Of a stretch of 49,228 nucleotides of DNA, positions 18,797 through 29,338 are shown piece after piece (within the stretch, counting starts at the first letter, position 1; each line of letters begins with the position of its first letter). The stretch is from Candidatus Aenigmatarchaeota archaeon (GTDB taxonomy: Archaea; Aenigmatarchaeota; Aenigmatarchaeia; QMZS01), in contig JAGLVB010000006.1 in the NCBI GenBank assembly GCA_023134135.1, positions 1 to 49,228 of the forward strand, read 5' to 3'. The position numbers and the translations under genes are program-made. A model generated the notes under the pieces. It did no database searches. It saw only the letters and a list, made by a program, of their open reading frames with translations, and was not told the origin of the DNA.

Positions 18797-21700
18797 ATGA
18801 GAAAACCAATCTCAGAAGATGACTTAGAACAAATAGCCCTGGATATCCTAAAAGATTTAGGCTACAAAATAATCCACGGACCAGACATCTCCCCTGACGG
18901 AAAAAACCAGGAAAGAGAATACAACGAAGTTGTTCTAACAAAAAGACTAAGACGAGCAATAGATAAAATTAACCCAAAGATTCCAAACGAAGCAAAAGAA
19001 GAAGCAATTAAAAAAATCCTAAGACCCGAAACAAATAAACTAATCCTGAACAATTACAATTTCCACAAAATGTTAACCGAAGGCGTTGATGTGGAATACA
19101 GAAAAGGAGGAAGAATAATCGATGATAAAGTCAAACTTTTTGATGAAAAAAATAATGAATTTCTTGCGGTAAACCAGTTTACAATAATTGAAGATAACAA
19201 CAACAGAAGACCTGATATAATTTTATTCCTGAATGGATTGCCAATAGCAGTTATTGAACTTAAAAATGCAATTGATGAAAATGCCACAATCCAGAGCGCA
19301 TTCAACCAGTTCCAGACCTATATGCACCAGATTCCATCTTTATTTAGATTTAATGAAATCCTGGTAATCAGCGATGGATTGAAAGCGAGAGCAGGAACAA
19401 TAACCGCAACTAAAGAAAGATTTATGGCGTGGAAAACAATTAACAATAAACCCAATAAAGCAATGATGCAATTGGAGGTTCTTTTAAGGGGAATGTTTAA
19501 TAAAGAAACCCTGTTGGACCTAATCAATCATTTTATTGTATTTGAAAAAGACAAAAAGATAGCAAAAATACTGGCAGCATACCATCAGTACAATGCGGTA
19601 AATAATGCTGTTGAATCAACAATCAAGGCAACAAAAGGAAACAAGAAAGCCGGAGTGGTCTGGCACACCCAGGGTTCGGGAAAAAGTCTGAGCATGGTAT
19701 TCTACGCAGGAAAACTCGTCCTGAAATTAGATAACCCAACTTTGTTATTGTTAACAGACAGGAATGATTTGGATGACCAGTTATTTGGAGTTTTTAGCAG
19801 GGGAAAGGATTTATTAAGACAGACCCCAACCCAGGCAAACTCAAGAAAAAAACTAAAAGAACTTCTTAAAGTAGCCTCAGGAGGAATTGTTTTTACAACA
19901 ATCCAGAAGTTCTTCCCCGAGGAAACAAGGGAAAAATATCCTTTATTATCTGAAAGAAAAAATATTGTGGTTATTGCGGATGAAGCGCACAGGACCCAGT
20001 ATGGATTTGGAGCCAAAGTCCTGCAAAAGGAAGATAAAGCAACTTTAACCTATGGATTCGCAAAGTACCTCCGGGATGCTTTGCCAAATGCTTCATTTAT
20101 AGGTTTTACAGGAACTCCTATTGAAAAAGCGGATAAAAGCACACCCGCGGTTTTCGGAAAGTACATTGATATTTATGACATACAGCAGGCTGTTGAGGAT
20201 GGCACAACAGTAAGAATCTATTATGAGAGCAGATTATCCAAGTTGGAACTGAAGCCTGAAGAAAGACCAAAAATAGACAAAAAGTTTGAGGTGGTGACCG
20301 AGGGAGAAGAAATTGAAAATAAAGAAAAACTAAAAAGCAAGTGGTCCAACATGGAAAAAATTGTTGGAAGCGGGAAAAGAATAAAAAGAATTGCAAAAGA
20401 CATTGTCAACCACTTTGAAAAAAGACTTGAAACTTTTGAAGGAAAAGGGATGATAGTTTGCATGAGCAGGCGAATCTGCATTGATATTCACAGGGAAATT
20501 ATTAAGTTGAGACCGGAATGGTACAACAAAGATGATGATAAAGGAATAATCAAAGTTATAATGACCGGTTCTGCTCCAGACCCTTTGGAATGGCAGGAAC
20601 ATATAAGAAACAAGCCAAGGAGAAAAGCAATAGGAACTAGAATGAAAGACCCGGATGACCCGTTAAAATTAGTTATTGTAAGGGATATGTGGCTCACTGG
20701 TTTTGATGCCCCAAGCCTCCACACAATGTATATTGATAAACCAATGAAGGACCATAATCTGATGCAGGCAATCGCGAGAGTAAATAGAGTGTTCAAAGAT
20801 AAGCCCGGAGGTTTGATTGTTGATTATCTTGGAGTTGCTTATGAATTAAGGAATGCTCTCGCAACTTACACAGAAAGCGGGGGAAAAGGAAAACCAGTAT
20901 TTGAGCAGGAAGAAGCTGTTGCATTAATGCTTGAAAAATACGAGATAGTGACAGCAATGTTTCACAGTTTCAATTATAAAAAATTCTTTAAACTTAAACC
21001 AAAAGAAAAAATCTCTTTTATTCCAATAACAATTGAACACATCTTAAAACAGAAAGACGGCAAGAAAAGATATTTAGGATATGTTGCGGAACTTTCAAGA
21101 GCATTCGCTCTTGCAGCCCCTCATGAAAAAGCCATGAAGATAAAAGAGGATGTTGGTTTTTTTCAGGCAGTAAAATCAACAATTGCAAAAACTATTTCAT
21201 CTAAAGGAGAAAAAATAGAGGGAATGGATTCCGCAATAAAACAGATTTTATCAGAGGTGCTTGTATCTGATAGAGTAATAGATATATTTGAAGCAGCAGG
21301 TCTGAAAAAGCCGGATATTTCAATATTATCAGATGAATTTTTGGAAGAAGTGAGAGAACTCCCTCAAAAGAACCTCGCGTTTGAAATGCTTAAAAAACTT
21401 CTGAATGATGAAATAAGAATAAGGTCAAAAAAGAATTTGATTCAGGCAAAGTCATTCAGGGAAATGCTGGAAAAAGTAATTAAGAGATATATAAATAAAA
21501 GCATAGAGACAGCGCAGGTAATAGAAGAATTAATCAAATTGGCAAAGGATATGAAAGAAGCTGATAAACGAGGAGAAGAACTAAATTTAACAGATGATGA
21601 AATGGCATTTTATGATGCTTTAGGAACAAATGATAGTTCAGTTAAGTTATTGGGAGATGAAACTTTAAGGATAATAGCAAAGGAATTAGTTAAAGTTATT

Positions 21701-21877
21701 AGAAATAATAGAACCGTGGACTGGACTGTAAGGGAGAGTGTTCAGGCAAATCTCAGAAGATTGGTGAAGCGAATCTTAAGAAAATATGGTTATCCTCCAG
21801 ATAAACAAAAGACTGCAACAGATACTGTTTTGAAACAGGCCAATGCTCTAGCCGAAGATTGGGCGGAGAGTAATTAA
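18797..21877 (+). CDS. hsdR: type I restriction endonuclease subunit HsdR
   Basis: Nuclease motif [19 protein letters not shown]; Walker [19 protein letters not shown] box [13 protein letters not shown]; helicase motif IARVNR. Confidence 0.96.
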   Translation: MRKPISEDDLEQIALDILKDLGYKIIHGPDISPDGKNQEREYNEVVLTKRLRRAIDKINPKIPNEAKEEAIKKILRPETNKLILNNYNFHKMLTEGVDVEYRKGGRIIDDKVKLFDEKNNEFLAVNQFTIIEDNNNRRPDIILFLNGLPIAVIELKNAIDENATIQSAFNQFQTYMHQIPSLFRFNEILVISDGLKARAGTITATKERFMAWKTINNKPNKAMMQLEVLLRGMFNKETLLDLINHFIVFEKDKKIAKILAAYHQYNAVNNAVESTIKATKGNKKAGVVWHTQGSGKSLSMVFYAGKLVLKLDNPTLLLLTDRNDLDDQLFGVFSRGKDLLRQTPTQANSRKKLKELLKVASGGIVFTTIQKFFPEETREKYPLLSERKNIVVIADEAHRTQYGFGAKVLQKEDKATLTYGFAKYLRDALPNASFIGFTGTPIEKADKSTPAVFGKYIDIYDIQQAVEDGTTVRIYYESRLSKLELKPEERPKIDKKFEVVTEGEEIENKEKLKSKWSNMEKIVGSGKRIKRIAKDIVNHFEKRLETFEGKGMIVCMSRRICIDIHREIIKLRPEWYNKDDDKGIIKVIMTGSAPDPLEWQEHIRNKPRRKAIGTRMKDPDDPLKLVIVRDMWLTGFDAPSLHTMYIDKPMKDHNLMQAIARVNRVFKDKPGGLIVDYLGVAYELRNALATYTESGGKGKPVFEQEEAVALMLEKYEIVTAMFHSFNYKKFFKLKPKEKISFIPITIEHILKQKDGKKRYLGYVAELSRAFALAAPHEKAMKIKEDVGFFQAVKSTIAKTISSKGEKIEGMDSAIKQILSEVLVSDRVIDIFEAAGLKKPDISILSDEFLEEVRELPQKNLAFEMLKKLLNDEIRIRSKKNLIQAKSFREMLEKVIKRYINKSIETAQVIEELIKLAKDMKEADKRGEELNLTDDEMAFYDALGTNDSSVKLLGDETLRIIAKELVKVIRNNRTVDWTVRESVQANLRRLVKRILRKYGYPPDKQKTATDTVLKQANALAEDWAESN

Positions 21878-22028
21878 ATTTTGGGGTTATAATATAAATT
21901 TTCAGTGACTTTTTATAAACTTTTTAATTGATTATATCTGAAGTTTTCTCCAAACCTTTCTCCCAATCATTTCTTTCCATTTTCATCTTAAAATTACTTG
22001 AATTTATGATTTTTATACTTAAATAAAT

Positions 22029-24257
22029 ATGGTCCACGTAATCCTAGCGGAAAAACCCACTGCAGCAAAGAAGATGGCGGATTCAATCCTGAAAGATTAT
22101 ACAACAAAAAAGAGATATTCCGCAACCTATTACGAATCTTCTGATGGTATAATTGTTGCCTCAGCAGCAGGTCATTTATTTACTTTAAAGGACAGGGTAA
22201 GAAAAGCATACCCAAACTTTGATTTGGAATGGCAGCCAAGTTATATAAAAAATAAATTCACTTATAATTTTTATAAACTCCTCGAATATCTTGGAAAATT
22301 CACAGACAAAATGACTATAGCAACAGACCTTGATATTGAGGGAGAAGTTATAGGATACAATGTTTTTCATTTTCTTTTCAAAAGAGCAAAAGTTTCAAGA
22401 ATGGAATTTTCCACTTTAACAAAAGATGAATTAAAAAAATCTTTTTTAGACCGGAAGGAAGGTTATAATTACGGGCTTACTGAATCAGGTTTAACAAGAC
22501 ATTACCTTGATTTTTTTTACGGGGTGAATATTACAAAAGCTCTTACAAGTTCTATAAAAACAGCATCCAACAAATATCATTTAATTTCTTCGGGGAGAGT
22601 TCAGGGTCCGACTCTGGCATTGATTGCGGAAAGAGAAAAGGAAATAGAAAATTTTATTCCGGTTCCTTTCTGGCAGATTAATTTCCTGACAAAGAAATCA
22701 GATAAGCACAGGTTCCCGGAATCCTTAACTTTCAATTATGAAAAAGACAAACTCTGGGAAAAAGAGAAAGCAGATAAAATATTTGAGAACTGCAATAATA
22801 AAAACGCGATTGTAAAAAAAACAGACAAAACAAAAAGAAGTCTAAATCCCCCTGTTCCATTTAATCTTACAGGACTGCAGATGGAATCCTACAAAGTCTT
22901 TGGTTTTAACCCGTCCAGAACCCAGGCAATAGCCCAGAAATTGTATCTTCAGGGCGTAATTTCTTATCCAAGAACAAGTTCGCAGAAACTGCCTTCTTCA
23001 ATTAACTACAAAGAAATTATTGAGAAATTAAGCAATATGTTTGATGCCGGAAAAAAGCTGATTGGAAAACCTTTAAAGCCAAATGAAGGGGCTAAGACAG
23101 ACCCAGCCCACCCTTCAATCCACCCAACTGGGGATTTACCAAAGAAATTAAAAGAAGAGGAAGAAAAATTATATTCTTTAATTGTTCACAGATTCTTTGC
23201 AATTTTCGGGAAACCCGCGGAGAGATTGTCAATAAAAATAATTGCAAATATTGATGCTTATCTGTTTAATTGCGCTGGGGTCAAAACAATCAAAAAGAAC
23301 TGGCTTGAACTTTATCCATACGCAAGATTGCAGGAACTTGAACTTCCTGAGCTTGAAACCGGAACTGTTTTAATAGTGGATAAACTGAATATTTTTGAAA
23401 AGGAAACTCAGCCTCCAAATAGGTACACGCCGGCGAGTCTTGTAAGAGAACTTGAGAAAAGAGGTCTTGGGACCAAGAGTACTAGGGCTATGATAATTCA
23501 GACTTTATATAACCGGAATTATTGCGAAGGACAGCACATAGAAATTACTAATTTAGGGCGTCATGTTGTTGAAACCCTTGAGAAATATGCTCCTGATTTT
23601 TTGTCAGAAAAACTAACAGCAAAATTTGAGAAAGAGATGCAGCTTGTTGAAAAGGACAAGAAAAAGAAAGATGAGGTTCTGAAAGAAGCGGAGATTTTAT
23701 TGAGCAAAATTTTCATGGAGTTCAAGAGAAAAGAAAAAGAAATTGGGGGTTCTTTGACAGGTTCTGTTGAAGAAACCATTGAAGAGCAGAACAATTTAGG
23801 AGATTGCAAGTGCGGAGGAAACCTGAAATTTATAAAAATGTACAATGATTCAAGATTTGTTGGGTGTTCAAATTATCCAAAATGCAAAAATGCATACCCG
23901 TTACCAAGAAATTGCGGGATTGAAAAAACAGGAAAAATATGCGAGCATTGCGGAACCCCGATTTTAAAAATAGTGAGAAAAGGAAGAAGAGTTTTTGCCA
24001 TGTGTCTTGACCCAAAATGCAAGAGCAAAGAAAACTGGGGCAAGAAAAAAGGAACTTCTTCTTCTGAAGATTCTCCTGTTGTAAATGAAAAAGATTCAGA
24101 GAAACTGAGTAAATCAAAAGAAACACTCGTCCGAAAGGACGGTGCATCATCTATTTTTTCACAAAATAAAAAAAGGTTTTCGAAGAAGATGAATAAAACA
24201 ACAAAGAAAACTTTAGTTAAAAAGAGAAGTTTAAAGAAGAAAGACAAAACAGAATAA
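22029..24257 (+). CDS. topA: DNA topoisomerase I (type IA), C-terminal zinc ribbons and Lys-rich tail
   Basis: TOPRIM VILAEKPTAAKKMAD, DLDIEGE, active site GVISYPRTSS, Cys-rich tail. Confidence 0.93.
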   Translation: MVHVILAEKPTAAKKMADSILKDYTTKKRYSATYYESSDGIIVASAAGHLFTLKDRVRKAYPNFDLEWQPSYIKNKFTYNFYKLLEYLGKFTDKMTIATDLDIEGEVIGYNVFHFLFKRAKVSRMEFSTLTKDELKKSFLDRKEGYNYGLTESGLTRHYLDFFYGVNITKALTSSIKTASNKYHLISSGRVQGPTLALIAEREKEIENFIPVPFWQINFLTKKSDKHRFPESLTFNYEKDKLWEKEKADKIFENCNNKNAIVKKTDKTKRSLNPPVPFNLTGLQMESYKVFGFNPSRTQAIAQKLYLQGVISYPRTSSQKLPSSINYKEIIEKLSNMFDAGKKLIGKPLKPNEGAKTDPAHPSIHPTGDLPKKLKEEEEKLYSLIVHRFFAIFGKPAERLSIKIIANIDAYLFNCAGVKTIKKNWLELYPYARLQELELPELETGTVLIVDKLNIFEKETQPPNRYTPASLVRELEKRGLGTKSTRAMIIQTLYNRNYCEGQHIEITNLGRHVVETLEKYAPDFLSEKLTAKFEKEMQLVEKDKKKKDEVLKEAEILLSKIFMEFKRKEKEIGGSLTGSVEETIEEQNNLGDCKCGGNLKFIKMYNDSRFVGCSNYPKCKNAYPLPRNCGIEKTGKICEHCGTPILKIVRKGRRVFAMCLDPKCKSKENWGKKKGTSSSEDSPVVNEKDSEKLSKSKETLVRKDGASSIFSQNKKRFSKKMNKTTKKTLVKKRSLKKKDKTE

Positions 24258-24266
24258 ATATCTATT

Positions 24267-24968
24267 TTATTTTTGTGCAATTAAGGAATAACATTGTCCA
24301 AGATAAGGATTTGAAGATTCCCATATGTTTTTAAACCCAATCTTTTTCAATAGATCACTCATTTCTTTAAAAGTATGACAATTTATTACGGCTTTAGTAA
24401 CGTTGTTCAGAAATTTTTTTCTAAATATTGAAAATTCAGGATTAAGTCCCGGGAGTAATCCCTTTTCTCTTAAAGAATTTTCATAGGATTTTAAAATTAA
24501 TTCCATGTTCTTGGCAGAAACTCTTCCTGTTAATGCGAAGATGCCATTTGGTTTTAAAATCCTGTAGATTTCTCTTAAATACTGTTCAAAGTCGTTTATA
24601 TAATATACAGCAAACATTGAGGATATGCCATCAAACATTTCATCTTCAAATTCTGTTAGATGTTTTGCATCTGCGTTTAAAATTGGAAGCCTGTTTGCAT
24701 ATTGCGCGCATTTTTTCCTCAATATATCTCGCGCTTTTTTACTTTGATCAATAGCATAAACAATATGACCTTTTTTTAGTAATTCCAAAGTAGTATTTCC
24801 AGTACCACAACAACTATCTAAGATGATAGGACACCCTCTCATTGCATTGACATGGAAGTCTCGGACAGTTAAATATATCTCGGAATTAAGTAAGATTGTG
24901 TCGTATACTTCAAGGTATTCACTCTCCCATACGCTGCTTGCCATAATATCAATAAAGTTCCCCGCCAC
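24267..24968 (-). CDS. class I SAM-dependent methyltransferase
   Basis: ILDSCCGTGNTTLELLKKGHIVYAID motif I. Confidence 0.8.
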   Translation of the reverse strand: MAGNFIDIMASSVWESEYLEVYDTILLNSEIYLTVRDFHVNAMRGCPIILDSCCGTGNTTLELLKKGHIVYAIDQSKKARDILRKKCAQYANRLPILNADAKHLTEFEDEMFDGISSMFAVYYINDFEQYLREIYRILKPNGIFALTGRVSAKNMELILKSYENSLREKGLLPGLNPEFSIFRKKFLNNVTKAVINCHTFKEMSDLLKKIGFKNIWESSNPYLGQCYSLIAQK

Positions 24969-25480
24969 AGAGTGACGGGGTATTTAGAAATTGGTTAAAA
25001 CAGATTGTTTTTTGTTCATACTGCCTTGTTTCTTGATATATTTAATTACTCCTTCCAAGCCGCCATATTTACCCACGGTCCCTACATATCCTCCACCACT
25101 CCACAATGCTCCGCCCCACAATTGCTTCCTGAGTTCTGGGAATTTTCTAAACATCAATCGTCCAGTTGTTCCTTTTATCACATTCATTATTCTTGAAGGG
25201 GAATACCGGGGAAGAGCAGAAAGAAGCAAATGAATGTGGTCTCCGTCAGAACCAATTTCCTCTATATCAAATTCCCACCTTTCAGCCAATTCATTTATTA
25301 GCTGGCATAGGTAATCGATATATTCCTCTTTTACAAGTATTTTTTTCCTGTACTTCATCACGATGACGAGATGGTAGTGAACATCATATGCGCAGTGATT
25401 TGCTTTCTTAACCATTAATATTTTTGTTTTTAGTGGATTCTAATCCCCGCCACAGAGTGACGGGGTATTTGAGAATAAAA
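24945..25480 (-). mobile_element. IS200-type insertion sequence (tnpA only), boundaries approximate
   Basis: Y1 transposase flanked by identical 21-bp subterminal hairpins ccccgccacagagtgacgggg at 24960..24980 and 25445..25465. Confidence 0.88.
24984..25415 (-). CDS. tnpA: IS200/IS605-family Y1 transposase TnpA
   Basis: HYHLVIVMKYRKKIL, GSDGDHIHLLLS (HUH), Y1 region GGYVGTVGKYGGLEGVIKYIKKQ. Confidence 0.95.
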   Translation of the reverse strand: MVKKANHCAYDVHYHLVIVMKYRKKILVKEEYIDYLCQLINELAERWEFDIEEIGSDGDHIHLLLSALPRYSPSRIMNVIKGTTGRLMFRKFPELRKQLWGGALWSGGGYVGTVGKYGGLEGVIKYIKKQGSMNKKQSVLTNF

Positions 25481-25528
25481 AGCAAAAATTTAAATAAACA
25501 ATTATATATAATAAAAAATAAAGATTTC

Positions 25529-26194
25529 TTATGAATTTACACTGGAAATCAATTTATCCAAAACAGATTTTAATTCTTGAGAATCATTAACATAATGTAT
25601 TTCCCCGCTAAGTTTCTTTATATAGGCTTCAATCTCAAAATTAAGTTTTTCTTTTACAAATGGTTTGTAAACTATTACTGAAAATGGTATTTTTTCTCCG
25701 GCTTTGATTTCAGGATGTATTTTTTGTTTTGCAATATTTACTTCTGATTTATTTCCTATGAATAATTTGTGCAGATAATAACCATAGACCAGCTCTCCAA
25801 GCGAACCCAGACTATTGCCAAGCATTAAAACAATATCCCCAAACAGGCAGTGAGTTAAATCCTGTTTATACCAGTTTTGCGTATCAATAGTTTCATCAAT
25901 TATTTTTGCACCATTAACTTTTGCATCAATAAATTGTTGTAAATGTTTTATTCCAAAATCCCGGTCAGAGTAAGGGACTGTTCCATAGACTTTTTTGCCA
26001 AAATATTCTTTATATTTTTTAGCAACTTCAAAACAAATTCCCCGGTCAGGAAGTAAAACCAATTCAACTTCAGAGTCTGCTAAAACTTTTGCTATTTCAG
26101 TTACCTGTTTGTTGAATTTTTCTTCAGGAATTTGAAGCAATTCAAAATAATGGAATTTAATATCTCCAGCGCCTATTAGACTTATTTTTAACAT
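25529..26194 (-). CDS. LOG/SLOG-like Rossmann-fold nucleotide-binding protein
   Basis: GAGDIKF..., LLPDRGICFEVAKKYKE, LMLGNSLGSLGEL pattern. Confidence 0.45.
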   Translation of the reverse strand: MLKISLIGAGDIKFHYFELLQIPEEKFNKQVTEIAKVLADSEVELVLLPDRGICFEVAKKYKEYFGKKVYGTVPYSDRDFGIKHLQQFIDAKVNGAKIIDETIDTQNWYKQDLTHCLFGDIVLMLGNSLGSLGELVYGYYLHKLFIGNKSEVNIAKQKIHPEIKAGEKIPFSVIVYKPFVKEKLNFEIEAYIKKLSGEIHYVNDSQELKSVLDKLISSVNS

Positions 26195-26221
26195 AATAAA
26201 ACCTATATTTTGAATTAAATA

Positions 26222-26743
26222 CTACCAAGGTCTGTCTTTTAGTTTCAGAGTAAACACAAATATATTTGAAGAATAATGCAATATTGGTGTGATAATTAAC
26301 AGAAAAATAACCCATGATAATTCAATTGGGATAATAACTGATACCACAGCAAGAGAAAAAACTAAAAAATCTAATTGATCCAATATTGGGGTTGGAGCCC
26401 CTCTTTCAAGCCCAAATCTTCTTTTTACAAAAGAACCTATTAAGTCGCCCATCATTGCTCCTGTAGCCAATAAAATTACTGTGAGCAGATTGTGCTGGAA
26501 TTGGAAAATATAAAATTGTCCCATGAAAGGTTGAAGATAAATTTGCAATAATCCCATTAAAGTTCCAAATATGATTCCGCTGAAAAATCCTTCAATTGTT
26601 TTTCCATCACCAAGCAGACGATGGCCATCAATAAATTTTTTCTTAAAATCTATAGGAAATTTTCCTTTCATCAAAACAGGAAGCATATTAGCGCAATAAG
26701 CAGGTATAATTAGCCAGAGGCTATTAATTATTATATCCAACAT
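26222..26743 (-). CDS. carS: CDP-archaeol synthase
   Basis: LLGDGKTIEGFFSGIIFG ... GDLIGSFVKRRFGLERGAPTPILDQLDF. Confidence 0.9.
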   Translation of the reverse strand: MLDIIINSLWLIIPAYCANMLPVLMKGKFPIDFKKKFIDGHRLLGDGKTIEGFFSGIIFGTLMGLLQIYLQPFMGQFYIFQFQHNLLTVILLATGAMMGDLIGSFVKRRFGLERGAPTPILDQLDFLVFSLAVVSVIIPIELSWVIFLLIITPILHYSSNIFVFTLKLKDRPW

Positions 26744-26746
26744 AAT

Positions 26747-26896
26747 ATGATGAAGAAAGAATTAAGTATTATATGCGGTAATTGCGGGAAAACCAATAAA
26801 ATACCCACAAGACACTTTTATGACTGTTTTGAAGGACCTTTTATATGCAAATTTTGCAAGGATATGCTGGATTTGGATGTTGATTGCGATTATTAG
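26747..26896 (+). CDS. 49-aa zinc-ribbon protein, divergent from carS
   Basis: MMKKELSIICGNCGKTNKIPTRHFYDCFEGPFICKFCKDMLDLDVDCDY; two CxxC knuckles; absent from ORF track (below length cutoff). Confidence 0.55.
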   Translation: MMKKELSIICGNCGKTNKIPTRHFYDCFEGPFICKFCKDMLDLDVDCDY

Positions 26897-26934
26897 ATTA
26901 TCTAATTTAAAATTTTATCATATAGTTAATTATA

Positions 26935-27288
26935 ATGGTTGGATTTGATGCAATTTTTGCTATAGCTGGTGGCGGAGGGTTAACTTATGAAAAGTCAAAA
27001 TATCAGATAGAAGAAGATAATGCCTTAGAGGCCTATTATAGAAGTGTAGAAAAACTATATGAGAGCGGTATAACTAAAGATATGTTTGAAGCTCATAGGA
27101 TAATGAAAAAATCAGGATCTGGTAGTGGAGTTAAATTATTAGAGGATTTAATGAAGAAAGAAGGCGTCAATTGTTCAGATTTATTGGAGGATTATTATAA
27201 AAAGAGGGCTAAAGTAGAACATTTACGCGTTGATGAAATTTTTCTTTTTGATTCTTATAATCCTCATATAAATAAGTATTTAACATAA
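26935..27288 (+). CDS. hypothetical protein, 117 aa
   Basis: Intact ORF. Confidence 0.55.
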   Translation: MVGFDAIFAIAGGGGLTYEKSKYQIEEDNALEAYYRSVEKLYESGITKDMFEAHRIMKKSGSGSGVKLLEDLMKKEGVNCSDLLEDYYKKRAKVEHLRVDEIFLFDSYNPHINKYLT

Positions 27289-27311
27289 ACAATCTTTCGA
27301 TTTAATTGCAA

Positions 27312-27551
27312 TCAATAACTGATAAGATGATATTTATCTACTATGCTGGGAGCTCCGTAATAAACCCCATTTTTGGACTTCATTTTTATGTGGATTAAAG
27401 AGAAACCGCCTATTATAGCTAGAATGGGAAATGTAAAGAATATCACAAACCACATCATTAGAATCTCTTCCATGATTAAAGCCATAAAGCCGCTTAAAGC
27501 TATTAGAGCTATTGACGCAAATGCCCCCATCTTAAGAATATTTTTTACCAT
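27312..27551 (-). CDS. small membrane protein, 79 aa
   Basis: Two hydrophobic segments. Confidence 0.5.
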   Translation of the reverse strand: MVKNILKMGAFASIALIALSGFMALIMEEILMMWFVIFFTFPILAIIGGFSLIHIKMKSKNGVYYGAPSIVDKYHLISY

Positions 27552-27583
27552 TATATTTGAATATTCAATTCCTATGTTTATTT

Positions 27584-27769
27584 TTACATACCTGCTACAA
27601 TGAGGGCAGTTACTATAATAGGTTCGCCGGGTTTTCCTTTATCAGGCACTGAGGCTTCAAAAGCTTTGTAAATGCTTGTTGTTGTTCCGCCTTTGACGAG
27701 AATAAGGTCTAAATTTCGTTCTTTTGTTGAAGTAATGTTATTCTTACAACCTATTTTTATATTCACCAT
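27584..27769 (-). CDS. small hypothetical protein, 61 aa
   Basis: Intact ORF (MVNIKIGCKNNITSTKERNLDLILVKGGTTTSIYKAFEAS...). Confidence 0.5.
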   Translation of the reverse strand: MVNIKIGCKNNITSTKERNLDLILVKGGTTTSIYKAFEASVPDKGKPGEPIIVTALIVAGM

Positions 27770-27791
27770 AATATAACTTATTTTTGGTAAA

Positions 27792-27956
27792 TGGGCTCGG
27801 GGAGATTTTCAAATTTGGTTTCTTTTGGCTTAAGGGTTTTTCTTTTTGAAAGAAAAGCCTTAATTGAACTCCCGACCTCTGCCCTTTTCCGAATCTTTTG
27901 ATTGGTTTTTTAGTGATTCCTGTGAAGGCAGCATCATACCACTAGACTACGAGCCC
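27792..27956 (-). tRNA. tRNA-Val(CAC) with two predicted introns (36 nt at 37/38; about 57 nt in the T-loop)
   Basis: GGGCUCG/CGAGCCC acceptor, CUGCC UUCACA^ ... ^G GGCAG anticodon arm, GGGAG UUCAAU^ ... ^U CUCCC T-arm; BHB-like folds at both junctions. Confidence 0.82.
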
Positions 27957-28002
27957 ATAATCTTTAGAATACTAATTTAATTTATTAATTTAAAAGTATA
28001 TT

Positions 28003-28632
28003 ATGGACGAAGTGAGTATAGATAAATTGGTAAAAACAGGAACTACGACAATAGGTTTGACCTGCAAAGGAGGTATTTTACTTGCATCTGAATCAAAGGC
28101 ATCTATGGGTTATATGGTTGTAAACAAGGATGTACAGAAGGTTTTTAAAATAGATGATAAAATAGGCATAACAATTGCGGGAATGGTCAGCGATGCCCAG
28201 CAATTAATAAATATCTTAAGAGCAGAGATTTCGCTTTACAAACTCCAGACCGGCGAAGAGATAAGCATTAGCGCAGTTGCGAATTTATTGTCAAATGTGA
28301 TGTATGCAAGAAGATTTTACCCTTATTATACGCAGATAATAATCGGAGGCGTTGATTCTACAGGAGCCCATATATATTCTTTTGACCCAACAGGTTCATG
28401 CATAAAGGAAAATTATGTTTCAACTGGTTCAGGCAGCCCTTTTGTGTATGGTATTCTTGAAAAAGATTACAGAGACAATATGACTTTGGAGGAAGGAAAG
28501 AAACTTATAAGGGACGCTATCAGGTGCGCTGCTCAGAGGGATATGGCTTCGGGAGGAGAAAAAATCTGGATTGCTGAAATAACAGACAAAGGTTTTAATT
28601 TAACCGAAGATAAATTAAGCAAATTAAAATAA
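28003..28632 (+). CDS. psmB: 20S proteasome beta subunit with short propeptide
   Basis: Propeptide MDEVSIDKLVKTG then TTTIGLTCKGGILLASESKASMG; FSFDP/STGSGSPFVYGILE motifs. Confidence 0.93.
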   Translation: MDEVSIDKLVKTGTTTIGLTCKGGILLASESKASMGYMVVNKDVQKVFKIDDKIGITIAGMVSDAQQLINILRAEISLYKLQTGEEISISAVANLLSNVMYARRFYPYYTQIIIGGVDSTGAHIYSFDPTGSCIKENYVSTGSGSPFVYGILEKDYRDNMTLEEGKKLIRDAIRCAAQRDMASGGEKIWIAEITDKGFNLTEDKLSKLK

Positions 28633-28751
28633 TTTTATTTAACTTTTATATATCTAAATTTTTAATAAGTAGGTATGCTCATTTTCTGGTTTAAGATATA
28701 GAATGGAAATAAAGAGTTTAAGTTGAAATGGATTGACAATACTGAGATAAT

Positions 28752-29303
28752 CTAATCATCACTTTCTTCAATTTTAAAACCCATATTTTTTAAGAGTATT
28801 TTTATTTTTTCGGAATTCTCCTGAGAGTCTTCTATAATATCAGCTGTTTGATTTGCATATCCAATTATTTTGAATGTATTTTTGTGAATGGGATAAATAC
28901 ACCAATTAATATTATTGTATGCCGCCAAAAGACCGCACCCTTCATTTTCCAAATCTTTAATAAGTTTTTTATAAGGAAGATTTACCCAGAGTTCAGGGAG
29001 ATATTCTATTTTTTCTTCTAATTCTTTACGTGAGGTCTCCAGATATTCTTCAGGATTTGTAACTCCGTAATTTTCTTTCAAAGTATTTTTATAGTAATTT
29101 TTTAAATCTGTTGGATTGTATATTTTTAATTCACCAAAACTGGCGTAGTCTGGGTCATTAATCGCTTTTATTGTTCTTTCCAATTCATCATAAAAAGCTT
29201 CTCTACTCTGCTCAAGAGTATGTTTTTCCAAAAAGTCTTTGTATAATATTAAATTTCCGGTAATATTAAAGTTTCCCAATTCCACTATAGGTATTTCATC
29301 CAT
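28752..29303 (-). CDS. hypothetical protein, 183 aa
   Basis: Intact ORF. Confidence 0.55.
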   Translation of the reverse strand: MDEIPIVELGNFNITGNLILYKDFLEKHTLEQSREAFYDELERTIKAINDPDYASFGELKIYNPTDLKNYYKNTLKENYGVTNPEEYLETSRKELEEKIEYLPELWVNLPYKKLIKDLENEGCGLLAAYNNINWCIYPIHKNTFKIIGYANQTADIIEDSQENSEKIKILLKNMGFKIEESDD

Positions 29304-29338
29304 AAAACATAGTTTGTTAATAATTTATATATTATTTT

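Noticed and set aside
20118-20796. Minus-strand ORFs inside hsdR
   Set aside because: Low-complexity Phe/Ser/Leu antisense of Lys/Glu-rich coding sequence
23830-24280. Minus ORFs opposite the topA 3' end
   Set aside because: Antisense of Lys-rich and zinc-ribbon coding sequence
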